From a candidate division KSB3 bacterium (GTDB lineage: Bacteria; Moduliflexota; Moduliflexia; Moduliflexales; Moduliflexaceae): a DNA stretch of 64,000 bases. Below the pieces are notes generated by a model. It was not told the DNA's origin and did not search any database. It saw nothing but the letters and a program-made list of their open reading frames with translations. Position numbers and translations under genes: made by a program. Below, one piece after another: positions 52,585-62,262 of the stretch; positions within the stretch are counted from its first letter, which is position 1; every line of letters begins with the position of its first letter. Location: the NCBI GenBank assembly GCA_002748425.1, contig PDSJ01000027.1, positions 1 through 64,000 of the forward strand, read 5' to 3'.

Positions 52585-53769
52585 ATGAGCCGGGAGACAG
52601 TTGCATCGATTTTGATTGTTGAAGATAATCCTCCGAATATCAGTATGTTATTTGATTTGCTGAACGAAAGCAATTTTGAGGTACTCGTCGCGCTGGATGG
52701 GGAGAGTGCCTTGCAAATGGCTGCTGAAACTCGACCAGATTTGATCCTCCTGGATGTTATGTTAGGAGGGATCGACGGCTTTGAAACCTGTCGACGTCTC
52801 AAAGCCTCACAAGCGACCCATGAAATTCCGATTATTTTCATGACAGCCATCATCGGCACAACAGAAAAGGTCAAGGGCTTCAATCTGGGAGCGGTTGATT
52901 ATATCACAAAACCTTTTGAGCCGGAAGAAGTGATGAGCCGGGTGCGGACGCATTTGCTTATTCAGCATTTGCAGAACAACCTGCAACGTAACAATGCCGA
53001 TTTATCAGCATCTCTCGAGCGCGAACGAGAACTGAACCTGCTGAAAAGTCGCTTTATCTCAATTGCTTCGCATGAGCTTAGAACGCCGCTGTCGGCCATC
53101 CGTTTTTCCACTGATTTGCTGCGACGGTATGCACAGATGGGTTGTGGACAAGAAGCGGTGGAGAACATGCTGGAGGAAGTCGAAAGCATTGACACAGCCC
53201 TCGAACAGATGGTGGAAACGCTGGATGAGGTTCTGACCCTTTCACGCTCCGAAGCCGGGCAGTTTCCGTTTTTCCCTTTGACGCTGAATGTCTCCGAATT
53301 GTGCTATGGAATCGTCGAAGGCTTCAAACTGGGGACGAATGATGGGCATGATATTGTGTTTCATTCCGAGACTGATGCCATTGTGGCTGACGTCGATCCG
53401 AAGCTTATGGAGAATATCTTGTCGAACCTTCTGTCGAACGCGATTAAATATTCACCGGAAGGCGGAATCGTCGACATTTCTCTTCAGTGCCAGAATAACG
53501 GGTTTTTGCTTGTCGTGGAAGATCAGGGCATCGGGATCGCTGAAGAGGATCAACATCGTCTCTTTGATGCCTTTTATCGGGCGTCAAATGTGCAAGGGAT
53601 TAGCGGAACCGGCCTGGGCTTGTCGATTGTCAAGCAATTTGTCGAGTTGCATGGAGGCACGATCCGTCTTGAAAGTCGCCTTCATGAGGGAAGCCGGTTT
53701 CTGGTGAGTTTCCCGTTTAACGCGAAAAACGGCGTCAAAGAGTCAAGCTCGTCTTCCGCCAAGCCTTGA
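52585..53769 (+). CDS. Receiver-histidine kinase hybrid (receiver at N-terminus)
   Basis: A 394-residue cytoplasmic signalling protein with the order receiver then kinase. The receiver (residues 8-125) has VEDN, phospho-acceptor Asp57 in LILLDVMLGG, and TKPFEPEEV. A coiled-coil linker with SASLERERELNLLKSRF leads to HisKA with the phosphorylatable His163 in FISIASHELRTPLSAIRF, and HATPase_c follows with NLLSNAIKYSPEGG (N box), VVEDQGIGIAEEDQHRLFD (G1) and GTGLGLSIVKQFVELHGG (G2). There is no membrane segment or sensor domain, so it must be driven by phosphotransfer to its receiver or by another partner. It is divergent from the NtrC-type regulator. Confidence 0.93.
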   Translation: MSRETVASILIVEDNPPNISMLFDLLNESNFEVLVALDGESALQMAAETRPDLILLDVMLGGIDGFETCRRLKASQATHEIPIIFMTAIIGTTEKVKGFNLGAVDYITKPFEPEEVMSRVRTHLLIQHLQNNLQRNNADLSASLERERELNLLKSRFISIASHELRTPLSAIRFSTDLLRRYAQMGCGQEAVENMLEEVESIDTALEQMVETLDEVLTLSRSEAGQFPFFPLTLNVSELCYGIVEGFKLGTNDGHDIVFHSETDAIVADVDPKLMENILSNLLSNAIKYSPEGGIVDISLQCQNNGFLLVVEDQGIGIAEEDQHRLFDAFYRASNVQGISGTGLGLSIVKQFVELHGGTIRLESRLHEGSRFLVSFPFNAKNGVKESSSSSAKP

Positions 53770-53860
53770 AATGAAACGCCAAACTTTGTCTCTGTCAAGC
53801 TGAAAAGCTGCAGTACTTATCAACATCAGAGTGTCTGATTTCAGGGGGAAGTGGCGAATT

Positions 53861-53882
53861 CTGTCAAGATTAATGTTGACAG
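53861..53882. repeat. Inverted repeat CTGTCAA-N8-TTGACAG
   Basis: CTGTCAA (53861-53867) and TTGACAG (53876-53882) around an 8-nt centre form a perfect 7-bp palindrome upstream of the decarboxylase operon. It could be an operator or overlapping -35 boxes on both strands; no good -10 is seen. Confidence 0.45.
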
Positions 53883-54040
53883 AAACCCGCAGCTCTTCAA
53901 CGGTAATCTTTGCTTAAACTGCTGTTATGGAATTGATGGACCCTGCTTTGAATAAGCTTTTTTACATCTCTGATACGAGTGATGTCGTTTTTTAAAAATA
54001 AGGAGGCGTATTGTAGAATTTTTTTTGCGCAGGATACCCT

Positions 54041-55600
54041 ATGGAATCTTCACATATTGAACGTTTGATTAACGATTTAGAGCAAAAGCAGAAAAGCGCC
54101 ATGGCCGGCGGCGGTGAAGAGCGCATCAAACGCCAGCACGAGATGGGAAAGTGCACTGCCCGAGAGCGTCTGAGTATGCTGTTCGATCCGAAAAGCTTTG
54201 TTGAGTTGGATTGCCTGGTGGAACATCGCTGCAGCCATTTCGGCATGGAAAAAGTGAGCGCTCCCTGTGACGGTGTCGTGACTGGGTACGGCTTGGTGAA
54301 TGGCCGCTTAACGTATGCATTTGCCCAGGATTTCACCGTAATCGGCGGCTCACTTGGAGAAATGCATGCGAAGAAAATTACAAAATTGCAGGATTTAGCC
54401 GTCAAGATGGGAGCGCCCATTATTGGAATAAATGACTCCGGAGGTGCCCGGATTCAAGAGGGAATCGATTCACTCTTCGGCTATGGGGAGATTTTTTTTC
54501 GGAATACACGCGCATCTGGCGTGATCCCTCAGATCTCGGTGATTGCCGGCCCTTGTGCCGGTGGTGCCGTGTATTCTCCTGCGTTGACGGATTTTGTCTT
54601 TATGGAAAAAGGATCGGCTCGGATGTTCATCACTGGCCCGGGAGTCATTAAATCCGTTACCGGCGAGGACGTGAGTGCCGAAGCATTGGGTGGGGCAATG
54701 GCTCACAACCAGCTCTCCGGAAATGCGCACTTTGCCTGTGACTCTGAGGAAGAACTTTTTCAGACCATTCGATATTTGCTGTCCTTTCTGCCTCAAAATA
54801 ATATGGAAGATGCGCCCACTGTCGAATGTCGCGACAGTGTCAGTCGTCTCGAAGAAAGCTTGGTGTCGATCGTTCCCACGAATCCGAACAAGCCCTACGA
54901 TGTTCGTGACGTGATCACCGCAGTGGTGGATCATGGCGAGTTCCTGGATATCCAGAAATATTTCGCTCAAAATATTGTTGTGGGCTTTGCCAGAATGCAG
55001 GGACGGACGATCGGTATTATCGCGAATCAGGCTCAAGTGATGGCCGGATGCCTTGACATCAATGCTTCCGATAAAGCTGCTCGCTTTGTCAGGTTTTGTG
55101 ATGCCTTCAATATTCCGCTCCTGACGGTCGTGGATACTCCGGGCTATTTGCCTGGGACCGCACAGGAACACGGTGGCGTGATCCGCCATGGCGCGAAATT
55201 GCTGTATGCCTATTCCGAAGCCACTGTTCCGAAAGTGACTTTGATCGTTCGGAAGGCCTACGGCGGGGCATACATTGCGATGTGTTCCCGTCATTTAGGT
55301 GCTGATATGGTGATGGCGTGGCCGCAGGCTGAAATTGCCGTGATGGGTGCAGAAGGAGCTGCAAATATTATCTTCCGTCGTGACATTAACGCTGCAGACA
55401 AGCCGGAAGAGAAACGGCAGGAAAAGATTGCCGAATACAGGGAGACCTTTTCAAATCCCTATCAGGCTGCACAGCGCGGTTATGTCGATCGGGTCATTCA
55501 TCCGATTGACACTCGGCCAGCCTTGATCTCAGCCTTTGATATGGCTGCGAATAAGCGCGAGCGGCTGCCGAAGAAAAAACATGCTAATATTCCCTTATAG
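54041..55600 (+). CDS. mmdA: Acyl-CoA carboxyltransferase subunit, decarboxylase alpha (MmdA-like)
   Basis: Carboxyltransferase subunit of a biotin-dependent, sodium-translocating decarboxylase, 519 residues. It has GKCTARERLSMLFDPKSFVE, CDGVVTGYGLVNGRL, GAPIIGINDSGGARIQEGID, IAGPCAGGAVYSPALTDF, the second-domain FCDAFNIPLLTVVDTPGYLP and the oxyanion Gly pair, and EIAVMGAEGAANIIF. These are the motifs of propionyl/methylmalonyl-CoA carboxyltransferases. The associated gamma, biotin and beta subunits make methylmalonyl-CoA decarboxylase the best call, producing propionyl-CoA and pumping sodium. Glutaconyl-CoA or malonyl-CoA decarboxylase are alternatives. Confidence 0.93.
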   Translation: MESSHIERLINDLEQKQKSAMAGGGEERIKRQHEMGKCTARERLSMLFDPKSFVELDCLVEHRCSHFGMEKVSAPCDGVVTGYGLVNGRLTYAFAQDFTVIGGSLGEMHAKKITKLQDLAVKMGAPIIGINDSGGARIQEGIDSLFGYGEIFFRNTRASGVIPQISVIAGPCAGGAVYSPALTDFVFMEKGSARMFITGPGVIKSVTGEDVSAEALGGAMAHNQLSGNAHFACDSEEELFQTIRYLLSFLPQNNMEDAPTVECRDSVSRLEESLVSIVPTNPNKPYDVRDVITAVVDHGEFLDIQKYFAQNIVVGFARMQGRTIGIIANQAQVMAGCLDINASDKAARFVRFCDAFNIPLLTVVDTPGYLPGTAQEHGGVIRHGAKLLYAYSEATVPKVTLIVRKAYGGAYIAMCSRHLGADMVMAWPQAEIAVMGAEGAANIIFRRDINAADKPEEKRQEKIAEYRETFSNPYQAAQRGYVDRVIHPIDTRPALISAFDMAANKRERLPKKKHANIPL

Positions 55601-55651
55601 GGCTCGACACGTATTGAGCGCATATTACCAACGTACTGGAGGTGAAAACCT

Positions 55652-56143
55652 ATGGCACTCGAAGGTTTTTCTGGTGGATTGATTATTGCATTTGTTGATT
55701 TTTTTATGGTCTTCCTTGTATTGGGGGGCCTGTCAGGAGTCATTGTCCTTTTGAAAAAGTTTGTGGTCTACTGGCAGGAGAACTTCGAACAGGGTCAGCA
55801 CATTGCGGCTTCGAAGCCGCCTGTACAGGAGGCTCCGTCTGCACGCGTGACGGCTCCACAGGACATGAAGACGGCAATTGCCGCGATCCTCGCCGCTTTA
55901 TGTGAGTATACTTCGCTGACACCGGGATCGTTTAAAATCGACACTATTGAGCCGCTTGGAGCAAACACGGGCGTCTCTTCGCAGGCGTTGTTGAATCCGG
56001 CTCACGTTGCTGCTGTGTCGATTGCCATTCATGAATATCTGGCAGCGCCGATGGGCTCGCTTCAAATTAGCGCAATCCGGCATGTAGGGAGTGTCAGCTC
56101 GTGGAAGATGGCTGGAAGAATGGAACAAATGAGTGGAAGATAA
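55652..56143 (+). CDS. OadG-like gamma subunit of the sodium pump decarboxylase
   Basis: Small membrane-anchored subunit of 163 residues. One N-terminal transmembrane helix (about residues 10-35, with FVDFFMVFLVLGGLSGVIVL) is followed by a Pro/Ala-rich linker and a hydrophilic domain with MKTAIAAILAALCEYTSLTP. OadG_1-type subunits have this layout and stabilise the alpha-beta complex. The spacing from mmdA is 51 nt, with a GGAGGTGA ribosome site. The C-terminal domain is longer than in Klebsiella OadG and resembles gamma subunits of uncultured anaerobes. Confidence 0.8.
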   Translation: MALEGFSGGLIIAFVDFFMVFLVLGGLSGVIVLLKKFVVYWQENFEQGQHIAASKPPVQEAPSARVTAPQDMKTAIAAILAALCEYTSLTPGSFKIDTIEPLGANTGVSSQALLNPAHVAAVSIAIHEYLAAPMGSLQISAIRHVGSVSSWKMAGRMEQMSGR

Positions 56144-56230
56144 GAACACGTATTTTTGTATAATGTTATAGTAATATCTCAGTTCTGTCATACGATATTA
56201 TGTACGATAACTTTTTTGGAGGGATTTTTT

Positions 56231-56611
56231 ATGAAAACATATCACGTCACCGTTGATGGACAGGTATATGAAGTCACCGTTCAAGAATTACATGCAGGGG
56301 CACAGGTTGTTGCTCCGCCCCCGGCGTCAACGCCGATTCCAGCACCATCTCCGGCCCCGGCTCCAGTGTCTTCTCCAGCGGTTGCTCCGAAAGGTGGAGG
56401 AACAACTGTTCAGGCCCCGATGCCTGGAAAAGTGTTACGTATTAATGTCACTCCGGGTGCGCATGTGAAGAATGGTGACGTTCTGCTGGTGCTGGAAGCC
56501 ATGAAAATGGAGAATGATATTATGGCTCCGGTCGATGGAACGATCGCTTCTGTCAGCGTTCAGGCCGGCACATCGGTGAATACCGGTGACGTTCTGCTGG
56601 TGTTCGAATAG
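56231..56611 (+). CDS. mmdC: Biotin carrier subunit of the decarboxylase
   Basis: Biotinyl-domain protein of 126 residues. It starts MKTYHVTVDGQVYEVTVQEL, has a flexible Ala/Pro-rich linker (about residues 30-55) and a lipoyl/biotin domain with the biotinylation motif VLEAMKMEND and the preceding APMPGKVLRINVTPG. The biotinylated Lys would be the one in AMKM. It accepts the carboxyl group from MmdA and passes it to the beta subunit. The frame opens upstream at 56156, but the ATG at 56231 has a GGAGG ribosome site. Confidence 0.95.
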   Translation: MKTYHVTVDGQVYEVTVQELHAGAQVVAPPPASTPIPAPSPAPAPVSSPAVAPKGGGTTVQAPMPGKVLRINVTPGAHVKNGDVLLVLEAMKMENDIMAPVDGTIASVSVQAGTSVNTGDVLLVFE

Positions 56612-56643
56612 TCTATTCATTCAACTTTTTGGAGCTGTAAATT

Positions 56644-57762
56644 ATGAATTTATTTACAAAAATTCTTGAAATATTTACGAAATCAGGCTACTCGGAAATC
56701 ACACTGGAAAATGTGACGATGTTGATCATCGGCGGTGTCTTGCTCTACTTAGCGATTGTCAAAAAATATGAGCCTTTGCTGTTGTTGCCGATCGCATTCG
56801 GGGCAATCTTGGTCAATTTGCCGTTGTCCGGGATAATGGCGGAACACGGTTTTTTGCGTTATCTGTATTTCGGAACTCAGCACGAGTTATACCCGATTCT
56901 TATTTTCATGGGGGTTGGGGCGATGACGGATTTCGGCCCGTTATTGGCGAATCCGATTACGCTCTTGCTCGGAGCGGCCGCCCAGGGCGGAGTATTCGTT
57001 GCTATGCTGGGCGCGGTTTTGCTGGGCTTCCCCTTAAAGGCTGCGTCGGCTATTGGAATTATCGGCGGTGCAGATGGCCCGACCTCGATTTATATGGCCG
57101 CCAAAATGTCTCCGGAATATTTAGGGGCGATTGCGGTGGCATCCTATTCGTATATGTCGCTTGTTCCGTTGATTCAGCCCCCGATTATCAAGCTCTTTAC
57201 CAAAGCAGAAGACCGCAAGATTGTGATGGAGCAGTTACGCCCTGTCTCACGTCTGGAAAAAGTCCTTTTTCCGATAGTCACGACGATTTTGGTCGGTTTA
57301 CTGCTGCCGCCGGTTGTCCCCCTGCTGGGGTCTCTCATGTTCGGAAACCTGATGAAAGAATCCCTGGTCGTGGAGCGTATTTCCGATACGGCTCAGAATG
57401 CACTGATGAATATCGTCACGATTTTCCTCGGTCTCACTGTTGGTGGAACGATGGCGGCCGAAAACTTCTTACAGTTTACTACCATCAAGATTATCGTCCT
57501 GGGACTGGTGGCTTTCGCTTGTGGAACTGCTGCCGGTGTGGGCCTGGGGAATGTGATGTGTAAATTGTCAGGGGGCAAGATCAATCCGATGATCGGGGCT
57601 GCCGGCGTATCGGCGGTGCCGATGGCTGCCCGCGTCGTTCAGGTCGTGGGGCAGAAAGAAAATCCTGCCAATTTTCTGCTGATGCATGCAATGGGGCCTA
57701 ATGTCGCCGGTGTGATCGGCACGGCAGTCGCGGCGGGCGTATTTATTTCTCTGCTGAATTAG
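56644..57762 (+). CDS. mmdB: Sodium-translocating decarboxylase beta subunit
   Basis: Integral membrane ion pump subunit of 372 residues with about nine to eleven hydrophobic segments. Seen: [30 protein letters not shown], the ion-coupling region [20 protein letters not shown] with the essential Asp of the GGADGPT motif, LAPKL-like segment [20 protein letters not shown], and [20 protein letters not shown] near the C-terminus. It decarboxylates the carboxybiotin and exports sodium. It is the last gene of the four-gene operon; a strong terminator follows. Confidence 0.95.
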   Translation: MNLFTKILEIFTKSGYSEITLENVTMLIIGGVLLYLAIVKKYEPLLLLPIAFGAILVNLPLSGIMAEHGFLRYLYFGTQHELYPILIFMGVGAMTDFGPLLANPITLLLGAAAQGGVFVAMLGAVLLGFPLKAASAIGIIGGADGPTSIYMAAKMSPEYLGAIAVASYSYMSLVPLIQPPIIKLFTKAEDRKIVMEQLRPVSRLEKVLFPIVTTILVGLLLPPVVPLLGSLMFGNLMKESLVVERISDTAQNALMNIVTIFLGLTVGGTMAAENFLQFTTIKIIVLGLVAFACGTAAGVGLGNVMCKLSGGKINPMIGAAGVSAVPMAARVVQVVGQKENPANFLLMHAMGPNVAGVIGTAVAAGVFISLLN

Positions 57763-57814
57763 TACGCGGGGAGTGGAGAACCTGGATGGTCCCGGGACTC
57801 CTTTGGTATGCATG

Positions 57815-57852
57815 CAGGGCCGGATCTCATCGTGATATCCGGCCCTGTTTTA
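57815..57852 (+). terminator. Intrinsic terminator after the decarboxylase operon
   Basis: CAGGGCCGGAT (57815-57825), an 11-nt loop and ATCCGGCCCTG (57837-57847) followed by TTTTAT. The 11-bp stem is perfect and GC-rich. The gene on the other side is convergent, so the hairpin may serve both strands. Confidence 0.9.
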
Positions 57853-57882
57853 TGTGCCAAGTCAGGTCATAGCCAACAGCGA

Positions 57883-58437
57883 TCAATAAAATTCCACTTC
57901 TTGATCATTGATGAAAAGTCGTTTGATGGCGCTTTCACCGGATTCGGCAACCGCCACTTCCACTGTTACATTGGAGATCTCTTGTTCGATCTGCCTGCCC
58001 TCGAATTGCGGCACGAAATAGTGTTCCACACCGTAGCGAATTTGATAGGGCCGTCGGTTCGGACGAATGATGCCGCGAATAACGACCGGATATGCTGCCT
58101 GAAGTGTTTGGCGGTGTTGCGAGACAGCCACTGCTTCCCAATATTGGGCATCAGGCACTGGTGACAGGGCGACGTAAATCTCGCCATGAAGCATCATCTT
58201 GAGGTTCTCATGGTCGTGGTTGAGCTGCCTGAGCTGTTTTTCAGAAAAGCGGGAAATCGTGTAATTCAGCACAACGTAATCACCGCTGAGAAGACTGCGC
58301 GGATCGACTGGCTGGCACTGTAAACGCACGATTTTTCCGGTGTTGAGAAGATGAACGCGTTTGGCGATCATTCCGCCTAAAACAAGAAATTGACAGAGAA
58401 CGACAAGCAGAAAAGGGAGCGTTGGAAATTTTTTCAT
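57883..58437 (-). CDS. GDYXXLXY-domain membrane protein
   Basis: A 184-residue protein with one N-terminal transmembrane helix (about residues 7-25) and an extracytoplasmic domain containing LLSGDYVVLNYTISRF, the signature of the GDYXXLXY family (a name given by its motif). The C-terminal half, with AVVIRGIIRP-like and YFVPQFEGRQIEQEI segments, is beta-rich. Family members are very often encoded next to a DUF2157 membrane protein, as here; their role is unknown. The ATG overlaps the stop of the upstream gene (ATGA), so they are translationally coupled. Confidence 0.87.
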   Translation of the reverse strand: MKKFPTLPFLLVVLCQFLVLGGMIAKRVHLLNTGKIVRLQCQPVDPRSLLSGDYVVLNYTISRFSEKQLRQLNHDHENLKMMLHGEIYVALSPVPDAQYWEAVAVSQHRQTLQAAYPVVIRGIIRPNRRPYQIRYGVEHYFVPQFEGRQIEQEISNVTVEVAVAESGESAIKRLFINDQEVEFY

Positions 58438-60290
58438 GAACGTGTTCTCCTGTACCGTTCCAGTAATGTTCCTCCGATAAGCGCGAGTAAACCAGTTCCG
58501 ACAAACAGCGCTGAGCCGGACAACAAATCCCAAAAGACATCAAAGTAGCGCGTGATAAGCTGCAACAGACAGCTCGCAATCGCCAGATTTGCCAATTTTC
58601 CGGAATTAATACGATTACTGTAATATATCAAAGAGCCGTTCATCAGTAAGAGCAGCGCATTGAAGATCAGGGAGTAGGTTACCCATGATATATCCGGGCC
58701 GGCAAACATCAGCACGGCTACTGATGTAAAAAACACGATCGCGGATAGAACAAGCAGCAGGCGTTGAGGATTTCTGAGCCAGTGAAAGAGATACAGCCCC
58801 AGCGCGATCAGTAAAAACAGAGTCAGCATGGTCAGGGTGACGGCAGATGCCTCAAAAACCGAATTCTGCTGGGTGACTTTGAAAGAAAGCGCATACACTA
58901 TCAGAAAGCCGCTCAGGGCGCAGAGGCTGTTGAGAAGCTGTGCGGGGAATTCCACGTTTTTCTGTGCCAGTAACAGTTTAAGACTTTGATTGATCAGCAG
59001 ACAGACTGTCCCGAAGATGATAAATCCAATGCAATAGGCAACGAAAAAATGGGAGCTGAGTACTCCCATGCCCAGGAAACCAATGCATTTAGTGACAATC
59101 ATGACAATCGGAAAGGCAAAGGCCAGAAGACGCTCGATACGGCGATCGGGAATGTGAAGATACGAACTGTAGAGCATCCCGAAAAAAAACAGCAAAAAGC
59201 CGAGATGCGTTACTACAATCAGAACACTGGCACTTCCGATCGGAAGAATGGGGATGAGCACAGCAAAGATCAACACGGCGGCCGGAAAACGATATTCGAC
59301 TCCCTGACGAGCTGCAAATCTCCAGAGTTCGATTGTGATGAGCAGTAAGACAAGGTATTCTATACTCAAAGCGTTGAGCCGGAAAAACGGATAGCGCAGT
59401 CTAAGCTGTCCTCCAGGCCAGGAGAGAAACAGAAACGGCGCAAACGTCGAGAGCCAGCCCCAGGCTGTAAGAACCCGGCTTGACAACGCGAGTATACGAT
59501 TTTGTTCTCCGAGGCGTCCGGCTGCGATCAGAGCCAGACCGAACGGAATGCCGTGCCAGAAAGAGATGATGAACTCGTCGTATCGAAACATCTCTTGCTC
59601 AGCCCAATAGGCATTGAGCTGATAGTAGTAAACCAGTGCCTGTACAATCGCGAAGAGTACGCCTCTCACGGATTGGTTACGGTAAAAGAGATAGCCCAGT
59701 GCGCAGGGAAAAAGGATGAAGAGATAGTTGGGATTTCCGTATTCGAAATATTCCCACAGATGCCAGATAAATGCCAGCAGCGCAGCCAGATAGAGTCCCC
59801 AGCGATCCTGCATCACCCAGGACATTGCAAGTACTCCAAGACTCCAGGCTAATATGCCGTTGGCAGGATGAGCGCTGATATGGAAGATTTGCGCCACTAA
59901 TGCGATTCCCGCTCCATACGATATCATGCCCAGGAAGAGAAAGGCTCGCCCAAGTCGCTGAGAACCGGGACGCAATACCTCGAAATAATAACACAAAGCA
60001 TTCATCAGAAGCATGAGCAGCACAACCTGGCTTAACTTAAATGCTGGCGGCATCTTTCGCCAGTTGGCTGCATAGAACATGATAATCCCGTTGCTTAATA
60101 AAATCACCGCCAGGCCGATCATGATCGTCGGCAGAGGACGAGGGCGATCGGATCTATGCGGCGCGTAACGCCTGAGAATCTCCTGCTGCTGAGTGGTATT
60201 GATAATATCGGCCTCAATCCACCCGGGACTTTCTCGTTTCAATGTTTTCCAAAACGCTTTTTTCCGCATCATAAGAGGGAACTCCTGCAT
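58434..60290 (-). CDS. DUF2157 membrane protein
   Basis: Large integral membrane protein of 618 residues. An N-terminal cytoplasmic stretch of about 60 residues (GWIEADIINTTQQQEIL) has the DUF2157 helical pattern, followed by about 15-18 hydrophobic helices, for example LPTIMIGLAVILLSNGIIMF and FLFLGMISYGAGIALVAQIF. The final part resembles the DUF4401-type C-terminus seen in paired genes. Function unknown; the pairing with GDYXXLXY proteins is widespread. The gene is the first of the pair and may be a single transcription unit with it. Confidence 0.88.
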   Translation of the reverse strand: MQEFPLMMRKKAFWKTLKRESPGWIEADIINTTQQQEILRRYAPHRSDRPRPLPTIMIGLAVILLSNGIIMFYAANWRKMPPAFKLSQVVLLMLLMNALCYYFEVLRPGSQRLGRAFLFLGMISYGAGIALVAQIFHISAHPANGILAWSLGVLAMSWVMQDRWGLYLAALLAFIWHLWEYFEYGNPNYLFILFPCALGYLFYRNQSVRGVLFAIVQALVYYYQLNAYWAEQEMFRYDEFIISFWHGIPFGLALIAAGRLGEQNRILALSSRVLTAWGWLSTFAPFLFLSWPGGQLRLRYPFFRLNALSIEYLVLLLITIELWRFAARQGVEYRFPAAVLIFAVLIPILPIGSASVLIVVTHLGFLLFFFGMLYSSYLHIPDRRIERLLAFAFPIVMIVTKCIGFLGMGVLSSHFFVAYCIGFIIFGTVCLLINQSLKLLLAQKNVEFPAQLLNSLCALSGFLIVYALSFKVTQQNSVFEASAVTLTMLTLFLLIALGLYLFHWLRNPQRLLLVLSAIVFFTSVAVLMFAGPDISWVTYSLIFNALLLLMNGSLIYYSNRINSGKLANLAIASCLLQLITRYFDVFWDLLSGSALFVGTGLLALIGGTLLERYRRTRS

Positions 60291-60448
60291 GTTGAAAGGA
60301 ACACAAATGACGCTTTTTTATCGAGAGTGCCACAGGCATAGCAAAGAAGTTCAAATTTCGCAAGAAAAAAGTGTGTAAAAGCGAAGAACGATTCGTATCC
60401 GCTCCTGACTGCAGTCTGAAAAGTGGCACAGTCTTCTTGATCGTGGCC

Positions 60449-61546
60449 TTATCTTGCGATAATCCCTCCACCGATCACGGTATCATTGTCGTAAAAAACG
60501 GCTGACTGCCCACGAGTGACGGCGCGTTGGGGCTGCTGGAAGATCACGTTGACTTCGTCGCTGTGACCGCCCGGCATGATCACGGCTGGAGCAGCGATAC
60601 TGCGATAACGGATTTTTACCCGACATTCCATTGCCTCTGTGAGCCCGGGGAGACTCATCCAGTTTACGCTGTGAACCAAAAATTCGCTCGTGAAGAGTTC
60701 ATGATTTTCTCCGATCACGAGAGTATTGCTGTCAGGACGAATATCGACGACATAACGGGGCCCGCCGAGGGCAATTCCCAGCCCGCGACGCTGACCGATG
60801 GTATAGAGGTGAATGCCTTCATGCTCTCCGAGGACATTGCCCTGCGTGTCAACAATCGGGCCTCTGCGCTGAGACGCAGGAGGAAGATGCGCTTTCAGGA
60901 AGTTCTGATAGCCTCGATCGCCGATAAAACAATTCTCCTGGCTTTCGGCCTTCTCAGCTACATGTGCGAGTCCAGCAGCGCGAGCCTTCTGGCGAATGGC
61001 ATCTTTTGTAAGCCCGGCCAGCGGGAAGATCGAGCGGGCGAGCTGCTCCTGCGTCAGGCGGTACAGAAAATAACTCTGATCTTTTGCGCGGTTTTCGGCG
61101 GTCCGCAGGGCGTAGCGCTTGGAACCAGGAAGATAGTCGATATTAACGTAGTGCCCGGTGGCAAGCCGTTCGGCTCCATGCTTGTGCGCTTCCTCAAACA
61201 GGCGGCCAAATTTAATCTGAGGATTGCAGAGGACGCAGGGATTAGGAGTCCTGCCCTGCTGGTATTCATCACAGAAATATGCAATAATCTGCTCGCGAAA
61301 CTCTTTGCGCAAGTCCGCTACAATATGCTGGATACCAAGAATATCAGCGGTTTTACGGGCATCACGGATTTCGGAAACAGCCTCGTCGCATGACGCTGAA
61401 GACTCCCGGTATTCGTCGGCCTGGGGCAGACGCATGGTCACACCGAATACGGAATAGCCCTCTGCTTTCAGAAGAGCAGCGGCGGTAGAACTGTCAACTC
61501 CACCGCTCATGGCAATGGCTACGCGAATCTCACTCTTTGGTCTCAT
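60449..61546 (-). CDS. mnmA: tRNA-specific 2-thiouridylase
   Basis: Enzyme that thiolates U34 of Lys, Glu and Gln tRNAs, 365 residues. It has the PP-loop VAIAMSGGVDSSTAAALLKA, the RTPNPCVLCNPQIKFG segment with the first catalytic Cys, GHYVNID, the second catalytic Cys in SQENCFIGDRGYQNFLKA and the late QRRGLGIALGGPRYVVDI. All expected residues are present, and the length is typical. Confidence 0.96.
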   Translation of the reverse strand: MRPKSEIRVAIAMSGGVDSSTAAALLKAEGYSVFGVTMRLPQADEYRESSASCDEAVSEIRDARKTADILGIQHIVADLRKEFREQIIAYFCDEYQQGRTPNPCVLCNPQIKFGRLFEEAHKHGAERLATGHYVNIDYLPGSKRYALRTAENRAKDQSYFLYRLTQEQLARSIFPLAGLTKDAIRQKARAAGLAHVAEKAESQENCFIGDRGYQNFLKAHLPPASQRRGPIVDTQGNVLGEHEGIHLYTIGQRRGLGIALGGPRYVVDIRPDSNTLVIGENHELFTSEFLVHSVNWMSLPGLTEAMECRVKIRYRSIAAPAVIMPGGHSDEVNVIFQQPQRAVTRGQSAVFYDNDTVIGGGIIAR

Positions 61547-62262
61547 TCGTTCGTTCTGTGATAGTCTCTCTTAAGGCATGTTCACCTCTTCTCAATGCTT
61601 CTGACAGAAGCTTTTCGGTCGGGTCACATCTTCGAGTGTAGGGCAGTCCTCAGGAGAGTCAATATATTTTGACAGTTTTTTTTGACGTATGAAGAAAAAA
61701 CACGTTGCATGAAAATGTGTCACTCTGAAAAAAAGAGCGGTGACAATGGAAAAAGTATAGAAAAATTCTAGACCCCGACTTAAAAGGTATGAAGGCATAA
61801 TCGGAGAAAGTTGAAAAGAAAAGTATAAAAAATATTTGACATTCTTTGCTGAAATTCACAGACTGGAATGGTAGATTTCTTTGACATACGTCTTGAAAAA
61901 AAGATTTTGGAGAGACCGGACAGAACTTTGCTTAAAGAAGCGAGTCGAATACATGGTAACGTCTGTAAGCTAGGAGTATAGCGCTTTTGTGGCGGTTCTC
62001 TCTGGGTGATCCTTACTCCATCGCTGCTATTTATTGTTTCATAGCATATCATGCCCCGCTGTATTACCTTTTCCAGACTTTTTCCATCCGGCTTTAGCGC
62101 CTCCGGCTCAATTGGAGAGTCGAAAGAAGTTAAGGCTGCTGTCACTCAGACACACTTGCGCAAGAGGAGACATGCGCAGGGAGTTTACAGCCCCAGATTT
62201 TTGCAGAAAGTAAGGACTGTATCTAGTATTCAGGGAGGGACCTCACAAGCGTTGATAGAGAA
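61547..62262. other. Intergenic region upstream of the transglycosylase gene
   Basis: About 715 nt. The part near 61660-61900 is A/T-rich and has several TTGACA-like boxes (near 61668, 61839 and 61882) without convincing -10 partners. Two open frames of around 100-120 codons lack ribosome sites and recognisable domains. Possibly a promoter region for divergent mnmA and the transglycosylase. Confidence 0.5.

Noticed and set aside
54470..55294. A 274-codon minus-strand frame within mmdA
   Set aside because: Antisense shadow of a well-conserved carboxyltransferase gene.
60527..61393. A 288-codon plus-strand frame within mnmA
   Set aside because: Antisense shadow of mnmA; no ribosome site or domain.
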